From contig MICN01000063.1 of the NCBI GenBank assembly GCA_001829875.1, positions 1 to 38,230 of the forward strand: 38,230 nt of DNA, in the 5' to 3' direction. Both the position numbers and the translations under genes were made by a program. Source of the stretch: Syntrophus sp. GWC2_56_31. Its GTDB lineage: Bacteria > Desulfobacterota > Syntrophia > Syntrophales > UBA5619. The notes beneath the pieces were generated by a model. It was given only the letters and a program-made list of their open reading frames with translations, was not told the origin of the DNA and did no database searches. Positions 28,036-37,814 of the stretch are shown here, piece after piece; within the stretch, counting starts at the first letter, position 1; the number at the start of each line of letters is the position of its first letter.

Positions 28036-30489
28036 TCATCCGGTCCCGGCAAGATCGAGCCTGCCTCCCCATCGTTGCAGCATTGCTTCTCGAAGCGGGA
28101 GATGCTCGGGTCTTTCAAGTCCCGGGTCATTTTCTACAAGGGCAAAGGCGTCGGTCTTGGCATCGTTCAAGAGTCGCCCATCTCGGATGATGTTGGCAAC
28201 CCGGAAATCAGGCAGCCCTGCCTGCCGCGTTCCCATGAATTCTCCGGGTCCGCGGATAGCAAGGTCCTCTTCGGCGATCCGGAAACCGTCATTGGTTTCT
28301 TCCATGATGCGCAGGCGCCTGCGTGCATCGTCTGACCTGCTATGATGCGCAAGAAGGATACAGAAGGAAGGGATATCGCTGCGTCCTACCCTGCCCCTTA
28401 ACTGATGCAGCTGTGAAAGGCCAAAACGCTCCGCGTGCTCGATGACCATCAGCGACGCCTCCGGAATATCGATACCGACTTCGATGACTGTCGTCGATAC
28501 CAGTATTTGCATACGCTTCCCGATGAATTCCGCCATGACCCGATCCTTCTCGGCCCCTTTCATACGTCCGTGAATAAGCCCGATTTGGCACTCCGGAAAG
28601 ATATCCTTCCGCAGATGTTCCGCCATGCGTTTGGCATCCTTGAGGTCAAGATTTTCCGACTCTTCAACAAGCGGATACACAATAAAGACCTGATTGCCCT
28701 TTTGCACTTCCCGGCGGACAATATCGTAGACCCTATTCCGCTGGGTCTCGAAAAACACCTTCGTCCGGATCTCCTTTTTGCCCGGCGGCAGCTCATCGAT
28801 AACCGAGACATCGAGATCTCCGTATACCGTCATTGCTAAAGTTCTGGGGATTGGGGTTGCAGTCGTGACAAGAACATCCGGAACGACACCCTTCTTTCGC
28901 AGCGTTGCTCGCTGAATGACGCCAAAGCGATGCTGTTCATCGATGACTGCAAGACCGAGGTTTCTAAAGGCCACTCCTTCCTGGATCAGGGCATGGGTGC
29001 CGATGGCGATATCGATCTCTCCGTTCAGCAGGCCCTCCTGGAACTCTTTCTTCTCGACAACTTTCAGAGAGCCGGTCAGTAGTTCAATTCTCAAGCCAAG
29101 CAATTCCGACCAGCCCTGCAAATTCCGGTAATGCTGTTCCGCCAAGATTTCTGTGGGAGCCATCATCGCGGCCTGGTATCCGTTTTCACAAGCGATGATC
29201 ATCGCCGCCATGGAAACGACCGTCTTTCCGGAACCTACATCCCCCTGTAACAGGCGGTTCATGTGCCTGATCGAGGTCATATCCCGCTCTATTTCCGCAA
29301 TGACCCTGTTTTGCGCCGCGGTCAGAGTGAAAGGGAGCGCTCCATAGAATCTCGTCAGCATCTCCCCTCCCGGCCGGAAAACGATCCCCGTCTCCAGGAC
29401 GTCGCCCCTTTTTCTTAAGGCCATGGCAAGTTGAAAATAAAAGAATTCATGATAGATCAGCGTTCTATGGGCATCAGAGCGGGCTTCCTGATAGGCTTCA
29501 ACTTCCTGATCGGAGTCAGGAAAATGGACCTGACGGATTGCCTCTCCGATCTCCTGAAGCCGGTGTTTTCGGCAAATCCCCTCCGGGATGGTATTCTTCA
29601 GTCCCCGGGCGTAATCCCTCACCACCAGCCATATGATCCGGCGAAGGGTTTTTTGGTGCAACCCTTCCGTCTCCGAATACACGGGAACGATCCTTTTGAA
29701 ATGGAGGAGATGATCTTCTTTATCCTCGAGAATTTCAAAATCGGGGTGAATCATCTCCTTTTCAAACGGGAATCCCCTGACCTCTCCTGTGAGAATGACC
29801 CGCTTCCCCGGCTGGAAAGCCCCCCTCAGGTAAGCCTCACGCCCCTTGAACCATTTGGCTTTTAGGGTGCCATGTCCGTCGTCTATCGTCGTTTCGAAGA
29901 TCTTTCTTCTACCGAAAAAACGGATATTTGAATGAATGATCCTTCCCGATACGGTTTGTTTGATACCGGGAAGGGTCTCACTGATCCGGCAAACCGTACG
30001 GCGGTCTTCATAGCGTCGCGGGAGGAAATAAAGCAGGTCTTCAATGGTCGCAAGGTTCTTTCTTGCCAGAAGCGATGCCGTTCGAGGACCCACACCACGG
30101 AGAGAATCGAGCGGTTGTGAAATGAGTGAGCTCCCCTTCGCTTCTTGCTGCGTTGGAATCGACATTCCTTCCCCCGACTTTACCCGGAAATTTTTCGTTA
30201 TTGCTTTGAGATCGGAAACATGACGAGCGGCCTCGACAAGTCGGACTTTTTTTTCTTGCGGCTTCAGGCTGTCATAGTCGGCGAACAACTCCAGCAGTGA
30301 GTGTGAAAGTCTGTCTATTTCATCTTTGAGAGGCTTGGATTTGTCGGCGAGATCTTTTCTTAGGCGTCGTAGGAGCGATATCATTACGGCCCCGAGGTTC
30401 TTTATCAGAAGCAGGCGTTTATACGAGTCCCCGGAAGCAAATAATAGAGGCGCTTCCAATTTCTCCACTATTTTTTCCAAGGATTCCAT
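28036..30489 (-). CDS. recG: ATP-dependent DNA helicase RecG with N-terminal extension
   Basis: LRGVGPRTASLLARKNLATIEDLLYFLPRRYEDRR; LLQGDVGSGKTVVSMAAM; VIDEQHRFGVIQR; LRGRVGRSDIPSFCIL. Confidence 0.95.
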   Translation of the reverse strand: MESLEKIVEKLEAPLLFASGDSYKRLLLIKNLGAVMISLLRRLRKDLADKSKPLKDEIDRLSHSLLELFADYDSLKPQEKKVRLVEAARHVSDLKAITKNFRVKSGEGMSIPTQQEAKGSSLISQPLDSLRGVGPRTASLLARKNLATIEDLLYFLPRRYEDRRTVCRISETLPGIKQTVSGRIIHSNIRFFGRRKIFETTIDDGHGTLKAKWFKGREAYLRGAFQPGKRVILTGEVRGFPFEKEMIHPDFEILEDKEDHLLHFKRIVPVYSETEGLHQKTLRRIIWLVVRDYARGLKNTIPEGICRKHRLQEIGEAIRQVHFPDSDQEVEAYQEARSDAHRTLIYHEFFYFQLAMALRKRGDVLETGIVFRPGGEMLTRFYGALPFTLTAAQNRVIAEIERDMTSIRHMNRLLQGDVGSGKTVVSMAAMIIACENGYQAAMMAPTEILAEQHYRNLQGWSELLGLRIELLTGSLKVVEKKEFQEGLLNGEIDIAIGTHALIQEGVAFRNLGLAVIDEQHRFGVIQRATLRKKGVVPDVLVTTATPIPRTLAMTVYGDLDVSVIDELPPGKKEIRTKVFFETQRNRVYDIVRREVQKGNQVFIVYPLVEESENLDLKDAKRMAEHLRKDIFPECQIGLIHGRMKGAEKDRVMAEFIGKRMQILVSTTVIEVGIDIPEASLMVIEHAERFGLSQLHQLRGRVGRSDIPSFCILLAHHSRSDDARRRLRIMEETNDGFRIAEEDLAIRGPGEFMGTRQAGLPDFRVANIIRDGRLLNDAKTDAFALVENDPGLERPEHLPLREAMLQRWGGRLDLAGTG

Positions 30490-30655
30490 CGCCGGTCACA
30501 CCCCGTTGAAAATAAATCTTATTACGATATCGAGTAGGAAGTCGTTGATATTGGCAGATATTTCTTTGTTTGGCAAGGAATGAATTGACTTGGAAGCGTA
30601 TTTCGGTTAAAAGGTATCTCAAAAAAGCGACGGGTAACGGGTGACGGGAGCGGTG

Positions 30656-31699
30656 ATGCAAGAGAAAATAACCTATAAAAATGCGGGTGTTGATATCGAC
30701 CGGGCAAACTCTTTTGTCGAAAAGATCAAACCGCTTGTCAAGGCTGCGTCCCGTCGGGAAGCGATGAACGGCATCGGCGGTTTCGGCGGGCTATTTCATC
30801 TGGATATCAGCAAGATAAAGGATCCGATTCTTGTTTCCTCAACCGACGGTGTCGGGACCAAGCTGAAGATCGCTCAAGCGATGGACAAGCACGATACGGT
30901 GGGGATTGACCTTGTGGCCATGTCGGTCAACGATGTCATTGTACAGGGGGCGGAGCCGCTTTTCTTTTTGGATTATATCGCGACTGGTCAGTTACTCGTT
31001 GATACAGGTGTTCAAATTGTTGAAGGCATCGTTAGAGGATGTCAGGAGGCGGGTTGCGCCCTGATCGGCGGAGAGACGGCGGAGATGCCGGGTTTTTACC
31101 CGGACGGCGAATATGACCTGGCCGGATTCTGTGTCGGGGTAGTCGAGGCGGATAAACTCATCGATGGTTCCGAGATTCGTGTCGGGGATCGAATCATCGG
31201 CATTGCATCATCAGGGTTGCACAGTAACGGCTTTTCCTTAGCCAGACGCGTTTTATTTGAGGAGCGAAAGCTCGATCCCAACAAAGCGATCGAAGGCTTT
31301 CAACAACCCCTAGGCATAGAACTTCTCACACCAACGAGAATTTATGTAAAACCTATCCTGAACCTCATCAAAAACTTTACCATTCGGGGAATCGTTCATA
31401 TCACCGGCGGTGGTTTTCTGGACAATATCCCCAGGATTGTACCCGATTCCTGCCGGGCGGTCATCCGGAAGGAGAGTTGGCGGGTTCCGCCTATTTTCGA
31501 CCTCATCGCAAATATGGGGAACATCGATGCGACGGAGATGCTCCGGGTGTTCAACATGGGTATCGGCATGATGCTCGTCGTACCTGAAAAAGAACATGCA
31601 GAGATCTTGGATAGACTCGAAAAACTGGGTGAAGAAGCATATTCTTTAGGGATCATTGAAAAAAGGGAAAACGATCAGCCGACGGTGCTGTGTGTCTGA
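30656..31699 (+). CDS. purM: Phosphoribosylformylglycinamidine cyclo-ligase
   Basis: VSSTDGVGTKLKIAQAMDKHDTVGIDLVAMSVNDVIVQGAEPLFFLDYIATG; SD-like GGGAG before ATG 30656. Confidence 0.95.
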   Translation: MQEKITYKNAGVDIDRANSFVEKIKPLVKAASRREAMNGIGGFGGLFHLDISKIKDPILVSSTDGVGTKLKIAQAMDKHDTVGIDLVAMSVNDVIVQGAEPLFFLDYIATGQLLVDTGVQIVEGIVRGCQEAGCALIGGETAEMPGFYPDGEYDLAGFCVGVVEADKLIDGSEIRVGDRIIGIASSGLHSNGFSLARRVLFEERKLDPNKAIEGFQQPLGIELLTPTRIYVKPILNLIKNFTIRGIVHITGGGFLDNIPRIVPDSCRAVIRKESWRVPPIFDLIANMGNIDATEMLRVFNMGIGMMLVVPEKEHAEILDRLEKLGEEAYSLGIIEKRENDQPTVLCV

Positions 31700-31714
31700 A
31701 AAGGAATGCATATC

Positions 31715-32380
31715 ATGTCAAGAAAGGTTGGTATCGGTGTCCTTGTTTCCGGAAGCGGCTCCAACCTGCAGTCCATTATAGATCATATCGAGTCCGGAAC
31801 CTTGGATGCGGAAATCAGGGTGGTGCTCAGCAACAACCCTGAAGCCTATGCCCTCGAAAGATGCAGAAAGCATCACATATCCTCGGTTGTCCTCGACCAT
31901 CGTCAATTCGATTGCCGCGAGAGCTATGACCGCAGGGCAGTAGCGATTCTTGTATCCTCGGGTGTTGAATTGGTAGTGATGGCCGGTTTTATGCGGATAC
32001 TCTCACCTGAATTCTTCCGAGCCTTTCCCAGCCGGATCATCAATATCCACCCTGCCCTGCTGCCCGCATTTCCCGGAATGCATGTGCAGCAGAAAGCAGT
32101 AGAATACGGGGTGAAGTTCGCAGGATGTACCGTCCATTTTGCCGATGAGGGGATTGATACCGGACCGATCATCATTCAGTCGGTGGTCCCGGTGTATGAG
32201 GATGATACCCCGGAGTCCCTCTCCACACGTATTTTGAAGGAGGAACATCGGATTTATCCTCAAGCCATTCAATATTATGCGGAGGGGAGACTCGTGATCG
32301 AGGGCCGCAGAGTCCTCATCGGAAACGGTCGCCGGTTCACGGAACAAGCGCTGCATAATCCTCCGCTGACGAGGTTTTGA
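31715..32380 (+). CDS. purN: Phosphoribosylglycinamide formyltransferase
   Basis: IGVLVSGSGSNLQSIIDHIESG; GFMRILSPEFFRAFPSRIINIHPALLPAFPG; AAGGA SD before ATG 31715. Confidence 0.95.
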   Translation: MSRKVGIGVLVSGSGSNLQSIIDHIESGTLDAEIRVVLSNNPEAYALERCRKHHISSVVLDHRQFDCRESYDRRAVAILVSSGVELVVMAGFMRILSPEFFRAFPSRIINIHPALLPAFPGMHVQQKAVEYGVKFAGCTVHFADEGIDTGPIIIQSVVPVYEDDTPESLSTRILKEEHRIYPQAIQYYAEGRLVIEGRRVLIGNGRRFTEQALHNPPLTRF

Positions 32381-32453
32381 ACCCCGAGTGAAGATGGCTT
32401 TTATCACAGGATCAAAGATCTCATTCTGATCGCACCCCTTTTCGGTAAACCGT

Positions 32454-33911
32454 ATGTACGATACGATCATCATAGGCCGGGATTTGAGTTCGTTGATAGC
32501 CGCACTGGCGTCATCCCGGCATGGTCTGAAAACGGTTTTGATCACCGAAGGGGATCATGAAGCGGAGCATCGCGACGCCGGATATGCTTTCCCAATCGAT
32601 CCGACGCCCCTTTCTGGTTTTGGCGAAGATCAAACGGTTCTGCATCTTCTCAAGGAATTACAACTGGAACCGGATGATGTTCCCAGACACGTTCTCATGA
32701 ACCCGGCCATTCAGGTCATGCTTCCAAATCATCGGATCGATCTTTTTCATAACCTTGAGCAGCTGATTGGCGATATGATTAGGGAATTTCCCAAGCATGA
32801 ACGGGAGATCAGGCGCTTCTATCATACCGTCGACAAAGCCGGTGCGCTTGTTGGGCGCTGGATCGGTAAAAGTCGTGCCGGTCAATGGCATGATAACGGG
32901 AAAATATTTCATAGAGTGCTGCGCCTTACTGCAATTATTGCAGGTTGGTTTTCCCTGATCATCCGTGGAACGGGTGATGTCGAGACGTTCAGGAGGGTGA
33001 TTGAGGCTCAACTCACCATTCTGTCCCATTTGCATACCAATGGCGCCCCTTTCCCCCTGACTGCAGTTTACCTGCTTTCTCTGCCCCAAAGAGGCGTATA
33101 CTATCCTCTTGGCGGTAGAAGCGCCTGGGTGAACTGGCTGCGCAAGAGATTCAGTGATGCCGGGGGAGTTCTTATGGATAATTGCTCGGTTATGCGGATC
33201 GATACAAAACCGGACATCAATGTCGATCTGGTACATGCGGGAGCATCGGCTACCCTCCGCGGTAAGCGGCTTATTGTCAGCGCCCAGTGGGAGAAATTGA
33301 AACCCCTGCTGTTTCAACAAAAGATCTTCAGGCGGCTGGTACATAAGTTAAACTCTCTGTGCCCCATCGTCTATCCCTTTTGCCTCCACTTGGGTGTTCG
33401 TTCAGGAGGTCTTCCAGAGCAATTGGCGCCTTATGCGGTTTGGGTCCGGGATGAAACAAAACCGTTGACCGATCAGAACCTCGTATATATCCAAACGAGT
33501 CGCTCGGATGAAAAAGAGCGAGCGCCCGAAGGCAGGCGAGCGCTCTGTGCCACGGTTTTCCTAAAGAATTCCCCCATGATGCTCACCGATCAGGAATTGA
33601 GCGGTGTCGCCAAGGCTATTATTGACTCGCTGGAGGGATTACTCCCTTTTCTGCGGGAAAGTATCGATTATGTCAATATCGAAAAATCTATCTTGTTGGC
33701 GCGACGCTCTCAGGAGATAATCAACCGGAAATATCGTACCCGAAAAGGGGTAATGATCGGGATCGATACCCTCTCGCCAATCACCCCCCTGCCCAATGTC
33801 TTCCTGACCGGCGGGATTTTACGGGCCGGTCTTGGCTTCGAGGGGGAGATCCTTGCCGGGATGGACGCCGCCTTTTTGGCTGGAAGGGGGATAAAAAACC
33901 ATGGATTATAA
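32454..33911 (+). CDS. FAD/NAD(P)-type oxidoreductase, phytoene-dehydrogenase-like, function unknown
   Basis: N-term DTIIIGRDLSSLIAALASSRHGLKTVLITEGD; C-term FLTGGILRAGLGFEGEILAGMDAAFLAG. Confidence 0.7.
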   Translation: MYDTIIIGRDLSSLIAALASSRHGLKTVLITEGDHEAEHRDAGYAFPIDPTPLSGFGEDQTVLHLLKELQLEPDDVPRHVLMNPAIQVMLPNHRIDLFHNLEQLIGDMIREFPKHEREIRRFYHTVDKAGALVGRWIGKSRAGQWHDNGKIFHRVLRLTAIIAGWFSLIIRGTGDVETFRRVIEAQLTILSHLHTNGAPFPLTAVYLLSLPQRGVYYPLGGRSAWVNWLRKRFSDAGGVLMDNCSVMRIDTKPDINVDLVHAGASATLRGKRLIVSAQWEKLKPLLFQQKIFRRLVHKLNSLCPIVYPFCLHLGVRSGGLPEQLAPYAVWVRDETKPLTDQNLVYIQTSRSDEKERAPEGRRALCATVFLKNSPMMLTDQELSGVAKAIIDSLEGLLPFLRESIDYVNIEKSILLARRSQEIINRKYRTRKGVMIGIDTLSPITPLPNVFLTGGILRAGLGFEGEILAGMDAAFLAGRGIKNHGL

Positions 33912-35214
33912 AATGCATTATGATTTCACCATTCAGTCTCTGGGGAAGTGCACCATCCCTTCCCCCGTCAGCGTGAGTTACTTCACATCGAATAAAAAGC
34001 GGATCCTCTTCAGTATTTACCTCCACCAGTACAACAAGTTCAAGTCATCGGAGGGGGATCCCCTCTCTGTCGAAGTTGCGGGACCCCGCGAGAAGATCTT
34101 TTTCGATCCCTCCAAGACCAAAGCGGCCATTGTAACCTGTGGTGGACTCTGTCCAGGCATAAACGATGTGATCCGGTCGCTGGTCATGGAATTGTATCAT
34201 CGGTATGAGGTCAAGAATATCGCGGGGATACGATACGGTTTTCAGGGGATGATCCCCAAATACGGCCACACACTCATGGAGCTGACGCCCGAGGTCGTGA
34301 AGGATGTCCATACCCTAGGCGGCAGCATTCTTGCCTCGTCGCGCGGCCGACAGGATGTGGCGGCAATAACGGACGCCCTCCAGCGAATGAATATGAATCT
34401 CCTTTTCTGTATCGGCGGGGACGGGACAATGAGGGCCGTGGAGTGTATCACCGAAGAGATCACCCGACGGGGGCAGAGCATCGGCGTCATCGGCATCCCG
34501 AAGACTATCGACAATGACCTGAATCTTATCCAGAAGACCTTTGGATTTGACACGGCCATCTCCGAGTCGGTAAAGGCTATCCAGTGCGCCCATGTCGAGG
34601 CCAAGGGGGCGCCCAACGGCATTGGCCTCGTGAAGATCATGGGTCGGCAATCGGGGCATATCGCTGCCGGCGCCGCCCTCGCGCAAAGCGATATCAACAT
34701 CGTCCTGATCCCGGAAGTGCCTTTTGACCTCGAAGGAGAAAACGGTTTATTAAAGGCGGTCGAAAAACAGTTAAAATCCCGCTCGCATTGTGTGATTCTC
34801 GTTGCCGAGGGGGCCGGACAGGAACACATGAGGAAGGAGGGCCAACCTCAGGAAACGGATGCCTCGGGCAACCCTCGCCTGCTCGATATCGGCGCCTTCC
34901 TGAAAGCGACAATAGAGGATTATTTTGAAAAGAAAGGGATCGAGGTGAACCTCAAATACATCGACCCGAGCTATACGATCCGCAGTGTACCGGCCAATGC
35001 CAGTGACAGCATGTATTGTGGAGCACTGGGCCAGTATGCGGTCCATGCCGGTATGGCCGGCAAGACAGGCATGCTTGTCGGACTGATGAAGGATGAATAT
35101 GTCCACATTCCCTTGAAAATGGTGACTTCCGGTACCAAGGTGGATACCGGCGGGAATGTCTGGATGAGGGTCCTCGAAACCACAGGGCAGCCCCCGGTAA
35201 TGAAGAACTTATAA
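33901..35214 (+). CDS. 6-phosphofructokinase, long form (predicted ATP-dependent)
   Basis: VTCGGLCPGINDVIRSLV; IGGDGTMRAVE; GIPKTIDNDLNLIQKTFGFDTA; MGRQSGHIAAGAAL. Start 33901 or 33913. Confidence 0.93.
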   Translation: MDYKMHYDFTIQSLGKCTIPSPVSVSYFTSNKKRILFSIYLHQYNKFKSSEGDPLSVEVAGPREKIFFDPSKTKAAIVTCGGLCPGINDVIRSLVMELYHRYEVKNIAGIRYGFQGMIPKYGHTLMELTPEVVKDVHTLGGSILASSRGRQDVAAITDALQRMNMNLLFCIGGDGTMRAVECITEEITRRGQSIGVIGIPKTIDNDLNLIQKTFGFDTAISESVKAIQCAHVEAKGAPNGIGLVKIMGRQSGHIAAGAALAQSDINIVLIPEVPFDLEGENGLLKAVEKQLKSRSHCVILVAEGAGQEHMRKEGQPQETDASGNPRLLDIGAFLKATIEDYFEKKGIEVNLKYIDPSYTIRSVPANASDSMYCGALGQYAVHAGMAGKTGMLVGLMKDEYVHIPLKMVTSGTKVDTGGNVWMRVLETTGQPPVMKNL

Positions 35215-35280
35215 AAATGCTTGCATTCTGGGGCGATTTGGTTTAGTAACCGGCAGCATTTCAGAGAGGAGCTTGCGGGT

Positions 35281-35478
35281 ATGTCAAGAATTTGTGAGGT
35301 CTGTGGGAAAAAACCGGTTATGGGTCATAAAGTCAGCCATGCCAACAATAAGAGCGTAAAGGTCTGGTATCCTAATCTTCAGAAGATCCGATGCATCGAT
35401 AGCAAGACAGGGGCAGCGAAACGTGTGAAGGCTTGTACCCGCTGCATCCGTTCGGGCTTTATCAAGAAGTCAGCATAA
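35281..35478 (+). CDS. rpmB: 50S ribosomal protein L28, four-Cys form
   Basis: [38 protein letters not shown]...[13 protein letters not shown] 35281 rather than the upstream ORF start. Confidence 0.95.
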   Translation: MSRICEVCGKKPVMGHKVSHANNKSVKVWYPNLQKIRCIDSKTGAAKRVKACTRCIRSGFIKKSA

Positions 35479-35499
35479 AGAAGAACCTGCTGTTTTATC

Positions 35500-35922
35500 T
35501 CACTTCGGTGAAGGGGCGGCTATGGTCATCATTTTGAGATCAATGAGCCTAATCTGAAACGTGCCGTATCTTGTCCGGCCATAGGCCTTATGTGATTTGT
35601 TCAGGATAAGTTCGATCGATTCCCCTGCCCGCAATTTCACGATACCGGCCAACCGGTCTGCATTCACACGAAATAACACCTGCTCAATGTTGTCAAAGGA
35701 AATGGTGTAACTGCCTTCCCCCCGCCTCCCTTCCAGGTAAACCGCTCCTTCAATGCTCACTTCCTTGCATTGCGCGGTGACATCCATCTGATCCAGGAAG
35801 GTTGCATCATATTGCTTGACCGGTACGGGGATTTTTTCCGGAGAGGACGGCCCCTGCAGGGAGCCCATTCCCGCCAGGAATGGAATGGTCACAAGGATAA
35901 TCATTGAAATGAATCGTTTCAT
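35500..35922 (-). CDS. Small predicted secreted protein of unknown function
   Basis: Signal-peptide-like MKRFISMIILVTIPFLAGMGSLQG; long unique ORF convergent with rpmB. Confidence 0.6.
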   Translation of the reverse strand: MKRFISMIILVTIPFLAGMGSLQGPSSPEKIPVPVKQYDATFLDQMDVTAQCKEVSIEGAVYLEGRRGEGSYTISFDNIEQVLFRVNADRLAGIVKLRAGESIELILNKSHKAYGRTRYGTFQIRLIDLKMMTIAAPSPK

Positions 35923-35988
35923 GTGTCCCTCCGCTATATAATTACCATTACCATTTCAATAGGGAAATATCAAAAAGAAAATCTTTCC

Positions 35989-36016
35989 TTGACATCAAGG
36001 TCTGCCTTGATATGAT
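35989..36016 (+). promoter_or_regulatory. Sigma-70 promoter of recJ containing a perfect dyad in the spacer
   Basis: TTGACA (35989-35994), 16-nt spacer, TATGAT (36011-36016); ATCAAGG-TCTG-CCTTGAT at 35994-36011. Confidence 0.75.
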
Positions 36017-36077
36017 CTCGGGCATCTTACAGGCCTGGAACCGGCCGGGCAGGAGGGAATGCAAACTGGAAAAAGCG

Positions 36078-37814
36078 ATGGCGGCGGGAAAGCTGCCCAT
36101 GACCCGCTGGCGTTTGCAGGAGGGCAACGATACGATTCAGGAGCTTTTTGTCCGAGAGCTGAAGCTCAGCCCTATCCTATCCCGGATCCTTGTGAGCCGC
36201 GATATCACAAATACGGATGAGGCCCATCGGTATCTCTCCCCATCACTGAACGACCTCCACAACCCCTTTCTGATGCAAGATATGAGAAAGGCGGTCGACC
36301 GTCTCATTCGCGCCATTCAACGGGAGGAAAGGGTGGTTATTTACGGCGACTACGACGCCGACGGCATCACTTCGGTCGTCAGCCTTTTCCGGTTTCTTAG
36401 GGAGATTCATGAAAACGTCACCTATTACATCCCCGACCGAATCAGCGAGGGTTATGGGCTAAACCGGCCGGCGGTGGAACGCCTGCGATCCGAAGGGACC
36501 GCTCTGATAGTGACCGTGGATTGCGGCATATCCGATCACGAACCGATCGCCTGCGCTCGACGGCTCGGTATGGACACCATCATCCTTGATCATCACGAGC
36601 TGTCCGACACCCTTCCTGAGGCAGTCGCGGCAGTCAATCCGCATCGAAAGGATTGCTCTTTTCCCTTCAAACATCTCGCCGCTGTGGGTATCGTTTTCAA
36701 CTTTTTGATCGCCCTTCGCGGTGTCCTCAGGCAGGAAGGATTCTGGAAAAATAATGGCTATCCCAATCTGAAGGAATACCTGGATCTGGTTGCTTTGGGA
36801 ACGATCGGCGATATCGCGCCTCTTTTGGATGAAAACCGTACATTTGTCAAGATAGGGCTGGATTTGATGACCGAGGACCGGCGGATCGGCATCAGCGCAC
36901 TGAAACTCGTTTCAGGTATAGAAAATCGAGTGATAGATTCCGGCAAGGCATCATACTGCCTGATTCCCAGAATCAATGCCGCAGGAAGGGTCGCCTTGGC
37001 AAAAGATGCCGTGGAGCTCCTTTTGGCGAATAATCACGAACAGGCCGATGAACTTGCCAGAAAGCTCGACGGATTTAATCGGAAGCGTCAGGTGATGGAG
37101 AAAGAGATTTTCACCGAGATTCTCGAGCAGATTGGTCATCGGTTCGAGACGGGAGAAATCGGACCGCTCGTTTTTTCCTCATCCAAATGGCACCCCGGCG
37201 TCATAGGCATCGTCGCATCGAGAATGGTCGATCGCTTCGGCCGGCCGGCCATATTGATCAGCCTCAAGGACGGCGTCGGCAAGGGATCGGGACGGAGTAT
37301 CGCCGGTTTCAATATATATCAGGGACTCAAGCGCTGTGAATCGCTTCTGCTCTCCTACGGTGGTCATCGATACGCAGCGGGTATTTCCATTCGCGAAGAG
37401 GATATAGAAAAATTTTCAGCAGCGTTCAGCGCGGTGGTATACGAAAACCGCTCGGAAATGGATTTCACAGCCTTTACGACGATCGATGCCCAGTGCGCTC
37501 TTCCGGAGATCAACCATGAACTCCTCGCGCAGTTCGATCGGCTGGCCCCTTTCGGCAGTCGAAATCCCGAACCCATCCTTTGCGTCCGCGGCGTGAGCGT
37601 TGCTTCACCTTCGATTGTCGGAAACAACCATCTTAAGATGCGTGTCAGCTCGGATGGAGTATCCCGGGACTCAATATGGTTCGGAAATGGACGATTCCTT
37701 CCGGCGCTCTCCGTGGGGATTCTTGATATCGTCTTCACTCCGCAGATCAATTCCTGGAATGGCTCGTCCGATATCCAGCTTAAGATGAGAGATGCGGCGG
37801 TTCGGACGCAATGA
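36078..37814 (+). CDS. recJ: Single-stranded-DNA-specific exonuclease RecJ
   Basis: VVIYGDYDADGITSVVSLFRFL; IILDHHELSDTLPEAVAAVNPHR; SSKWHPGVIGIVASRMVDRFGRPAILI. The track's ATG at 36012 is inside the -10 box; 36078 or 36099 more likely. Confidence 0.92.
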   Translation: MAAGKLPMTRWRLQEGNDTIQELFVRELKLSPILSRILVSRDITNTDEAHRYLSPSLNDLHNPFLMQDMRKAVDRLIRAIQREERVVIYGDYDADGITSVVSLFRFLREIHENVTYYIPDRISEGYGLNRPAVERLRSEGTALIVTVDCGISDHEPIACARRLGMDTIILDHHELSDTLPEAVAAVNPHRKDCSFPFKHLAAVGIVFNFLIALRGVLRQEGFWKNNGYPNLKEYLDLVALGTIGDIAPLLDENRTFVKIGLDLMTEDRRIGISALKLVSGIENRVIDSGKASYCLIPRINAAGRVALAKDAVELLLANNHEQADELARKLDGFNRKRQVMEKEIFTEILEQIGHRFETGEIGPLVFSSSKWHPGVIGIVASRMVDRFGRPAILISLKDGVGKGSGRSIAGFNIYQGLKRCESLLLSYGGHRYAAGISIREEDIEKFSAAFSAVVYENRSEMDFTAFTTIDAQCALPEINHELLAQFDRLAPFGSRNPEPILCVRGVSVASPSIVGNNHLKMRVSSDGVSRDSIWFGNGRFLPALSVGILDIVFTPQINSWNGSSDIQLKMRDAAVRTQ

